DNA from: Pseudomonas viridiflava
Lineage (GTDB): Bacteria > Pseudomonadota > Gammaproteobacteria > Pseudomonadales > Pseudomonadaceae
DNA length: 64,000 nucleotides
Direction: 5' to 3'
Assembly (NCBI RefSeq): GCF_900601905.1
Contig: NZ_UWFA01000449.1
Span: 310,001 to 374,000, forward strand
Below the pieces are notes generated by a model, which searched no databases, was not told where the DNA came from, and was given only the letters and a program-made list of their open reading frames with translations. This document shows positions 57,742-64,000 of this stretch, one piece after another. Each line of letters begins with the position of its first letter. Positions within the stretch are counted from its first letter, which is position 1. A program made the translations under genes and the position numbers.

Positions 57742-58455
57742 ATGAAACGGCTTCCTGTTCTGCGGTTTTCCGTGTTGGTCTCGGCCCTGTGTGGGGTTGC
57801 GCTACTGACTGGTTGCGTTGCGCCTTCCGCCAAGCCCAATGACCCTTATTACGCGCCGGTGATGCCGCGTACGCCGTTGCCTGCAGCGGCCAACAACGGA
57901 TCGATCTACCAGGCAGGTTTCGAACAGAATCTGTATGGCGATCGCAAGGCTTTCCGGGTCGGTGACATCATCACCATCACGCTCTCCGAGCGGATGGCCG
58001 CGAGCAAGGCAGCAACCTCCGCGATCAAAAAGAACAGCTCGGCGAACATCGGCCTGACCTCACTGTTTGGCTCGGGTCTGACCACCAACAACCCGATCGG
58101 CAGCAATGATTTGAGTCTGGGTGCCGGTTACAACGGCGCGCGCGACAGCTCCGGTGATGGCAAGGCCGCGCAGAGCAACAGCCTGACCGGTTCGGTCACC
58201 GTGACGGTCGCTGACGTGATGCCCAACGGCATCCTTTCGGTACGTGGCGAGAAGTGGATGACGCTCAACACCGGTGACGAGCTGGTGCGCATCGCAGGCC
58301 TGGTCCGTGCCGATGACATCGCCACCGATAACACCGTTTCGTCCACCCGTGTGGCCGATGCGCGCATTACGTATTCAGGTACTGGTGCATTTGCCGATTC
58401 GAGCCAGCCAGGCTGGTTTGACCGGTTCTTCCTCAGCCCGTTGTTCCCTTTCTGA
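57742..58455 (+). CDS. flgH: FlgH, L-ring lipoprotein
   Basis: A 237-residue outer-membrane lipoprotein with signal and lipobox (GVALLTGCVAPSAKPND), forming the L-ring bushing. FRVGDIITITLSERMAASKA and SVRGEKWMTLNTGDELVRIA followed by GLVRADDI are conserved FlgH parts, and it ends in the aromatic FFLSPLFPF. The ATG at 57742 is chosen for the signal peptide; the ribosome-binding site (GAGG) is rather far. Confidence 0.95.
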   Translation: MKRLPVLRFSVLVSALCGVALLTGCVAPSAKPNDPYYAPVMPRTPLPAAANNGSIYQAGFEQNLYGDRKAFRVGDIITITLSERMAASKAATSAIKKNSSANIGLTSLFGSGLTTNNPIGSNDLSLGAGYNGARDSSGDGKAAQSNSLTGSVTVTVADVMPNGILSVRGEKWMTLNTGDELVRIAGLVRADDIATDNTVSSTRVADARITYSGTGAFADSSQPGWFDRFFLSPLFPF

Positions 58456-58468
58456 TAGCGGGATAGAC

Positions 58469-59578
58469 ATGATCAAGCTCAAGCAACTGATAGCGGCGGC
58501 ACTGCTGTTGTCCACCGCGTTTGGCGCACACGCCGAACGTTTGAAGGACATCGCCAGTATTTCCGGCGTGCGGGCTAACCAATTGATCGGCTACGGTCTG
58601 GTGGTGGGGCTCAACGGTACGGGCGACCAGACCACTCAGACCCCGTTCACCCTGCAGACCTTCAACAACATGCTGGCCCAGTTCGGCATCAAGGTGCCGG
58701 CCGGTTCGGGCACTGTGCAGTTGAAAAACGTCGCAGCGGTGGCGGTGTATGCCGACCTGCCTGCGTTTGCCAAACCAGGCCAGACGGTCGATATCACGGT
58801 TTCCTCTATCGGTAACTCGAAAAGCCTGCGTGGCGGGGCGTTGCTGATGACGCCGATGAAAGGTGTCGACGGCAACGTTTACGCCATCGCTCAGGGCAAC
58901 CTGGTGGTTGGCGGCTTTGATGCCGAAGGCCGCGACGGTTCGAAGATCACCGTCAACGTTCCGTCTTCGGGTCGCATCCCGGGCGGTGCTTCGGTAGAGC
59001 GCGCCGTGCCGAGTGGTTTCAATCAGGGCAATACCCTGACCCTGAACCTCAACCGTTCGGACTTCACCACCGCCAAGCGCGTGGTGGACAAGATCAACGA
59101 TCTGCTCGGCCCAGGTGTTGCCCAGGCGCTGGATGGCGGTTCGGTGCGGGTGACCGCGCCACTGGATCCGGGTCAGCGGGTCGACTACCTGTCGGTGCTG
59201 GAAAACCTCGAAATCGATCCGGGCCAGACCGCCGCGAAAGTCATCATCAACTCGCGCACCGGTACCATCGTGATTGGCCAGAACGTCAAGGTTTCGCCAG
59301 CCGCCGTGACGCACGGCAGCCTGACCGTGACTATCACCGAAGACCCGATTGTCAGTCAGCCGGGCGCGCTGTCCGGTGGTCAGACGGCTGTGGTGCCGCG
59401 CTCGCGGGTCAATGCTGCGCAGGAATTGCACCCGATGTTCAAGTTCGGCCCGGGCACCACGCTGGATGAGATCGTCCGCGCGGTCAACCAGGTGGGCGCT
59501 GCCCCTGGCGACTTGATGGCAATTCTTGAAGCACTGAAACAGGCTGGCGCGTTGCAAGCCGACCTGATCGTGATCTGA
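58469..59578 (+). CDS. flgI: FlgI, P-ring protein
   Basis: A 369-residue periplasmic P-ring subunit with a signal peptide ending AFGAHAERLK. Conserved pieces include RLKDIASISGVRANQLIGYG, LVVGLNGTGDQTTQTPFT, VYAIAQGNLVVGGF and the C-terminal FGPGTTLDEIVRAVNQVGA. FlgA assists its assembly. The ATG at 58469 gives the family length; the frame upstream of it lies inside flgH. Confidence 0.97.
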   Translation: MIKLKQLIAAALLLSTAFGAHAERLKDIASISGVRANQLIGYGLVVGLNGTGDQTTQTPFTLQTFNNMLAQFGIKVPAGSGTVQLKNVAAVAVYADLPAFAKPGQTVDITVSSIGNSKSLRGGALLMTPMKGVDGNVYAIAQGNLVVGGFDAEGRDGSKITVNVPSSGRIPGGASVERAVPSGFNQGNTLTLNLNRSDFTTAKRVVDKINDLLGPGVAQALDGGSVRVTAPLDPGQRVDYLSVLENLEIDPGQTAAKVIINSRTGTIVIGQNVKVSPAAVTHGSLTVTITEDPIVSQPGALSGGQTAVVPRSRVNAAQELHPMFKFGPGTTLDEIVRAVNQVGAAPGDLMAILEALKQAGALQADLIVI

Positions 59579-59589
59579 GGAAGTTGTCC

Positions 59590-60834
59590 ATGGATATGCC
59601 CAAGAGCGCGATTTCTTCAGGTGTTGATTCAGGTGCCTACACCGACCTCAATCGTTTGAATGCCTTGAAGCATGGCGACAAGAACAGCGATGCCAACCTG
59701 AAAAAGGTTGCGCAGGAATTCGAGTCGCTGTTCGTCAGCCAGATGCTCAAGGGCATGCGTCAGGCCAACGAAGTCCTGGCCAAGGACAACCCGATGAACA
59801 CGGCCGCGACCCGTCAGTATCAGGAAATGTCCGACCAGCAGTTGGCCGTTACCATGTCCACCAGGGGCAACGGTATCGGCCTGCAGGACGTGCTGATGCG
59901 TCAGCTGTCGAAAACCAAGAACATGCAGGCTGCACCGGTTGGCGAAACGCCAGTTGCCGATGCGAAAGCCGATGCAAAAGCCAACCCGATGGCCACGGCC
60001 ACTGGCGTCTACCAGCGACCGCTGTGGGCGACGCGCTCGGCTGCGGGTGACGCGGCCGCAGCGGCCCATGCAGGCGGGGAAGGGCGCAACGATATTGCCC
60101 AGCTCAACGCGCGGCGTCTGGCGTTGCCGAGCAAACTCACTGACCGTCTGCTGGCAGGCATTGTGCCGTCAGAGGCCAATGTGCTGTCGCCGACAGCCCG
60201 CGCTCCTGGCGCTGCGTTGCCGGCTGGCAAGGGCGGCAACGGCGACTGGACACTGGACCCGAACCTGGCCCCTGCCGCGCCGCAATATGTGCGCACCATG
60301 GCCCAACCGCCCCTGGCGCCGGGCAAGAAGGCGTTCAGCAATTCCGACGAATTCATGGCGACCATGTTACCGCTGGCCAAGGACGCTGCCGCGCGCATCG
60401 GCGTCGATCCATCGGTGCTGGTGGCACAGGCTGCACTGGAAACCGGCTGGGGTAAATCGATCATGCGCCAGCAGGACGGCAGCAGCAGCCACAACCTGTT
60501 TGGCATCAAGGCCACCGGCAACTGGAACGGCGGTCAGGCGCGGGCAATCACCAGCGAGTTTCGTGAAGGCAAGATGGTCAAGGAGACGGCGGACTTCCGT
60601 TCCTACGACTCGTATGCCGACAGCTTCCATGACCTGGTGAGCCTGTTGCAGAACAACAATCGCTATAAAGAAGTGGTCAATTCGGCCGATAACCCGGAAC
60701 AGTTTGTAAAAGAATTGCAGAAGGCCGGATACGCCACCGACCCGGACTATGCCAGCAAGATTTCGCAGATTGCGAAACAGATGAAGAGTTACCAGAACTA
60801 CGCCGCCGCTACGGGCTCTTCCACGACTTTATAA
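59590..60834 (+). CDS. flgJ: FlgJ, rod cap and peptidoglycan hydrolase
   Basis: A 414-residue, two-domain protein. The N-terminal rod-binding domain (KKVAQEFESLFVSQMLKGMR) caps the growing rod. A long Ala/Pro-rich linker (about residues 115-250) follows. The C-terminal glucosaminidase domain has the catalytic glutamate in AQAALETGWGKSIM and HNLFGIKATGNWNGGQA. It opens the cell wall for the rod. The linker makes it about 100 residues longer than enterobacterial FlgJ. The ATG at 59590 has AGGAAG upstream. Confidence 0.95.
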   Translation: MDMPKSAISSGVDSGAYTDLNRLNALKHGDKNSDANLKKVAQEFESLFVSQMLKGMRQANEVLAKDNPMNTAATRQYQEMSDQQLAVTMSTRGNGIGLQDVLMRQLSKTKNMQAAPVGETPVADAKADAKANPMATATGVYQRPLWATRSAAGDAAAAAHAGGEGRNDIAQLNARRLALPSKLTDRLLAGIVPSEANVLSPTARAPGAALPAGKGGNGDWTLDPNLAPAAPQYVRTMAQPPLAPGKKAFSNSDEFMATMLPLAKDAAARIGVDPSVLVAQAALETGWGKSIMRQQDGSSSHNLFGIKATGNWNGGQARAITSEFREGKMVKETADFRSYDSYADSFHDLVSLLQNNNRYKEVVNSADNPEQFVKELQKAGYATDPDYASKISQIAKQMKSYQNYAAATGSSTTL

Positions 60835-60844
60835 GGTTTTAATC

Positions 60845-62935
60845 ATGTCGCTGCTTTCAATTGGGTTGTCCGGGATTAACGCGAGCAATGCCGCGATCAA
60901 TACCATCGGTAACAACACGGCTAACGTGGATACCGCGGGTTATTCTCGTCAGCAGGTGATGACTACTGCATCGGCACAGCGCAATATCGGCCTGGGTGTT
61001 GGCTTCATCGGCACGGGCACTACCCTGTCCGATGTGCGCCGCATCTATAACAGCTATCTCGACGCCCAGTTGCAATCCAGTACCGCGCTCAACGCTGATG
61101 CGGTCGCCTATTCCGGGCAAGCCAGCAAGACCGATACATTGCTGTCTGACTCTACGACCGGCGTGGCGGCGCAGCTGTCGAAGTTCTTCACTGATCTGCA
61201 GGGTATTGCGAGGAGTCCGACGCAGTCTGCCGAGCGTTCCGCATTCCTGACCCAAGCCAATGCCCTGGCTGCTCGATTCAATTCGGTGGCTTCGCAGCTG
61301 TCTTCGCAAAACGAAAACGTCAATGCTCAGCTAGGTAACTTTACCTCCCAGGTCAATCAGCTGACGACGACGATTGCCAGCCTGAACAAGCAGATTGCCC
61401 AGGCATCGGCGGGCAATACATCGCCCAACAGCTTGCTCGACTCACGCGGCGAAGCGGTTCGCCAGCTCAATCAGTTGGTCGGTGTGAAGGTCATTGAGAG
61501 CAACGGCGATTTCAACGTCTACACCGGTACCGGGCAGTCGCTGGTCAGCGCTGGTACTTCTTACGAAATGACCGCGACGCCAAGCAAGGAAGATCCGCTG
61601 CAGTACAGCCTGCAGATTGCCTATGGGCACACGACCACGGACGTGACTTCGGTTCTTTCTGGCGGCTCCATCGGAGGCCTGTTGCGTTATCGTTCGGAAG
61701 TGCTGACCCCGGCGACCAATGAGCTTGGACGTGTTGCCATCGTGCTGGCCGACAAGATCAACACTCAGCTGAGCCAAGGCATCGACAGCAAGGGTAATCC
61801 CGGTTCGGCGCTGTTCAACAGCATCAACAGTGCTGCGTTGATCAGCCAGCGCAGTATCGGCGCATCCACCAACACTTCAGGCTCCGGCAACCTGGACGTG
61901 ACCATCTCCAATGCCAGCGCGCTGACGGCCGACAACTATGAAGTCACTATTGGTTCCGATGGTGACAGCTACACTCTGCGTCGTCTGCCAGGGGGCGAAA
62001 TTGCAGGCGTCGGGGCGATGAGTGATAACCCGCCGAAGGAGATCGACGGCTTCAAGATGAGCCTTCATAAAACGCCGCCGCCCGCTACGCCCGTCACAGT
62101 AGATGTGGTAAAGGCCGGTGACATATTCAAAGTCTCACCATCGGGCAACGGCGCGTCAGGCATTGCGGTGGCCTTGACCGATCCGAAGGATATTGCTGCA
62201 GCGGCTCCCCTCACGGCCTCTTCAAGCGCGGGTAACAGCGGCACCGGTGGTTTTACCCAGCCGACGATCACCAGCGCACCGGATATCTACAACACAACCA
62301 AGCTGAACGATTGGCAGGATGCGATCAAAGGCTCAACACCGATGCGTCTGGTCATGGGTGCTGCCACCGGTGGCGTCCAGAGTTATTCATTGCTCAATGC
62401 CTCGGGCAGTCCAGTGTTGGACCAGAGTGGTAACGCCATCACCGGCACCATCATTCAGGGTCAGACTAACTCTATCAAACTCAACGTGGGCTACACCGAC
62501 AAAAGCACTATTCCGACCAGTCAAACGGCGTTGACGGTAGAGATGACCATCTCCGGAACTCCGCAGGCGAATGACACTTTCAGCATCGGCATGACCGGCG
62601 CAGGCTCTGCGGATAACCGCAATGCGACAGCCGCAGTTGCTTTGCAAACTGCAAAGACCGTTGGCGTCAACAATGGTGGGATAGGCACCAGCCTGTCTGG
62701 TGCGTACGGCGATCTGGTGTCTACTGTGGGCACCCGGGCCGGGCAGGCAAAAAGCGACGTGACGGCTACTACCGCCGTGTTGACCCAAGCCAAGTCCGCG
62801 CGCGATTCAGTGTCAGGTGTGTCGCTGGATGAAGAAGCTGCCAACCTGATCAAGTATCAGCAGTACTACACCGCGTCTTCGCAAATCATCAAGGCGGCTC
62901 AATCCATTTTCAGCACGCTGATCAACAGTATTTAA
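60845..62935 (+). CDS. flgK: FlgK, hook-filament junction protein 1
   Basis: A 696-residue axial protein with the FlgK start SIGLSGINASNAAINTIGNN then ANVDTAGYSRQQVM, the TSAERSAF-like LTQANALAARFNSVASQLSS coiled coil, and the C-terminal SLDEEAANLIKYQQYYTASS followed by QIIKAAQSIFSTLI. It is longer than enterobacterial FlgK (about 550) because of Thr/Ser/Ala-rich inserted domains in the middle. FlgN is its export chaperone. The ATG at 60845 follows AAGG. Confidence 0.95.
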   Translation: MSLLSIGLSGINASNAAINTIGNNTANVDTAGYSRQQVMTTASAQRNIGLGVGFIGTGTTLSDVRRIYNSYLDAQLQSSTALNADAVAYSGQASKTDTLLSDSTTGVAAQLSKFFTDLQGIARSPTQSAERSAFLTQANALAARFNSVASQLSSQNENVNAQLGNFTSQVNQLTTTIASLNKQIAQASAGNTSPNSLLDSRGEAVRQLNQLVGVKVIESNGDFNVYTGTGQSLVSAGTSYEMTATPSKEDPLQYSLQIAYGHTTTDVTSVLSGGSIGGLLRYRSEVLTPATNELGRVAIVLADKINTQLSQGIDSKGNPGSALFNSINSAALISQRSIGASTNTSGSGNLDVTISNASALTADNYEVTIGSDGDSYTLRRLPGGEIAGVGAMSDNPPKEIDGFKMSLHKTPPPATPVTVDVVKAGDIFKVSPSGNGASGIAVALTDPKDIAAAAPLTASSSAGNSGTGGFTQPTITSAPDIYNTTKLNDWQDAIKGSTPMRLVMGAATGGVQSYSLLNASGSPVLDQSGNAITGTIIQGQTNSIKLNVGYTDKSTIPTSQTALTVEMTISGTPQANDTFSIGMTGAGSADNRNATAAVALQTAKTVGVNNGGIGTSLSGAYGDLVSTVGTRAGQAKSDVTATTAVLTQAKSARDSVSGVSLDEEAANLIKYQQYYTASSQIIKAAQSIFSTLINSI

Positions 62936-62948
62936 GGAGTCGTAAATC

Positions 62949-64000
62949 ATGCGTATTTCCACTACACAGTTTTACGAAGTTTCGACCCAGAATTACCAGC
63001 GTAGCTACGCTAACGTGGTCAAGACTGGGGAGGAAGTCTCCAGTGGCATCAAACTCAACACAGCGAGTGATGATCCTGTTGGTGCTTCACGTGTACTGCA
63101 ATTGGCTCAGCAGAACTCAATGCTGACGCAGTACAAATCGAACATCAGCGTGATCAACAACAACACCTCGAACAGTGAGACGGCGCTGGACAGCATCATC
63201 TCTTCGATGCAGGCCGCCCGCGAGTTGATCGTCAAAGCGGGTAATGGCTCCTACACCGATGCGGACCGTATCTCCACTGCTGGCGAGATCAAGCAGCTGC
63301 AGAGCCAGATTCTGGGGTTGATGAACACCCAGGATTCCAACGGCCAGTACATTTTTTCCGGAAGCAAGTCATCGACGCCGCCTTACACGCTCAATTCCGA
63401 CGGGACCTACAGCTACGCCGGCGACCAGACCACTATTGATCTCGCGGTCGGTGATGGCCTGAAGTTACCGAGTAATGTCACCGGGTTTGAAGCGTTCGAG
63501 AAATCGGTGGGCTCTGTACGTACTTCGTCGACGTTGGCCACGGGGCCGAACGACGGCAAAGTAGCGCTTTCAGGCGGGTTTCTGAAGTCCATCAATGCCT
63601 ACAACGACGCGTTCCAGAGTGGCGAGCCATATTCGCTCAGCTTCACCAGCGGTACGCAGTTCAAGATCACCGACAAAGGTGGCAACGATGTAACGTCCCA
63701 GGCGTCGACTGCAGGGGTTTTCGATTACAGCAAAAGCGATACCCAGTCGTTTACATTCCGCGGCATCGAGATGAGCCTGAACATCAATCTGTCGGCGACC
63801 GATAAGGCCTCGCCAGCGGCGGCGACTGCGGCACTGACGGTTCCGACGCGCGCCTACACGGTAGCGTCCACGCTCGATAGCATCACGACCTCGCGTAGTC
63901 CGGGTAACGTCTCGCTGACCACTATCAGCAAGTCAGAGATTGGCTCGAGCGCTGCTGATAAAACCGCTTTCAACAATACCTTTCCCAATAGCGGTTCCAC
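62949..64000 (+). CDS. flgL: FlgL, hook-filament junction protein 3 (3' end beyond the window)
   Basis: An open frame of about 350 codons without stop to the window edge, so the C-terminus is missing. It starts MRISTTQFYEVSTQNYQRSY and has the flagellin-like VSSGIKLNTASDDPVGASRV then LQLAQQNSMLTQYKSNI. The central NTQDSNGQYIFSGSKSSTPP is the typical FlgL beta segment. GGAG precedes the ATG by nine bases. It lies 13 bases after flgK. Confidence 0.95.
   Translation, partial: MRISTTQFYEVSTQNYQRSYANVVKTGEEVSSGIKLNTASDDPVGASRVLQLAQQNSMLTQYKSNISVINNNTSNSETALDSIISSMQAARELIVKAGNGSYTDADRISTAGEIKQLQSQILGLMNTQDSNGQYIFSGSKSSTPPYTLNSDGTYSYAGDQTTIDLAVGDGLKLPSNVTGFEAFEKSVGSVRTSSTLATGPNDGKVALSGGFLKSINAYNDAFQSGEPYSLSFTSGTQFKITDKGGNDVTSQASTAGVFDYSKSDTQSFTFRGIEMSLNINLSATDKASPAAATAALTVPTRAYTVASTLDSITTSRSPGNVSLTTISKSEIGSSAADKTAFNNTFPNSGS

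Overview
The window is a chromosomal segment from a Pseudomonas, most likely of the P. fluorescens group. The evidence is the aot/argR-aru arginine catabolic operon, alaS-lysC-csrA(rsmA)-tRNA-Ser gene order, AmrZ, FlgZ, and many REP/REPIN hairpins built on GTGGGAGCGAGCTTGCTC. No rRNA, insertion sequence, integrase or CRISPR array was seen.

Region 1 (1-9337): the end of aotP, the regulator argR, and the complete arginine succinyltransferase operon aruC-F-G-D-B-(hypothetical)-E. It breaks arginine down to glutamate and succinate, and ArgR-type boxes lie before aruC. Region 2 (9376-20362): a RibH2-type lumazine synthase under an FMN riboswitch, then ltaE, alaS, lysC, csrA, tRNA-Ser(GCU), two identical tRNA-Arg(ACG), mgtE, amrZ with an AlgU-like promoter, two small membrane or secreted proteins and tRNA-Arg(CCU). 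Region 3 (20632-22925): a TPR response regulator overlapping a soluble histidine kinase.

Region 4 (23230-39449) is a surface-glycan operon. RfbF, RfbG and RfbH make a CDP-3,6-dideoxy-4-keto sugar. A ThDP enzyme could attach a two-carbon branch to it, as YerE does in yersiniose synthesis. The operon also has a nucleotidyltransferase, a CBS-sugar kinase fusion, a NeuB-TIM-barrel fusion, two FkbM methyltransferases, a giant multi-domain glycosyltransferase and an SDR reductase/epimerase. A decayed SDR gene end lies inside it. The product could decorate flagellin or LPS; the sequence does not decide which. A PauA-like glutamine synthetase and an MFS transporter follow.

Region 5 (42555-46804) is a phage-derived lysis and regulatory island without structural genes: overlapping Rz/Rz1 spanins, a SleB-type hydrolase, a holin, a secreted DUF642-like protein whose start overlaps a Com-type zinc-finger gene, a DUF1654-like gene and an S24 (CI/LexA-like) repressor. 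Three 12-bp sites of form TGCATNRGTGCA occur in the region. Two bracket a good sigma-70 promoter pointing at com-DUF642, and one lies at the repressor's own start. Together they look like an autoregulated SOS-type switch. REP elements flank and interrupt the island.

Region 6 (47269-64000) is flagellar: flgZ, flgN, flgM (FliA promoter) and flgA (sigma-54 promoter) on the minus strand; cheV, cheR, flgB-C-D-E and flgF-G-H-I-J-K-L (flgL cut by the window end) on the plus strand. Sigma-54 boxes lie before flgB and flgF. A flgE-like gene fragment and a small secreted protein lie between flgE and flgF.
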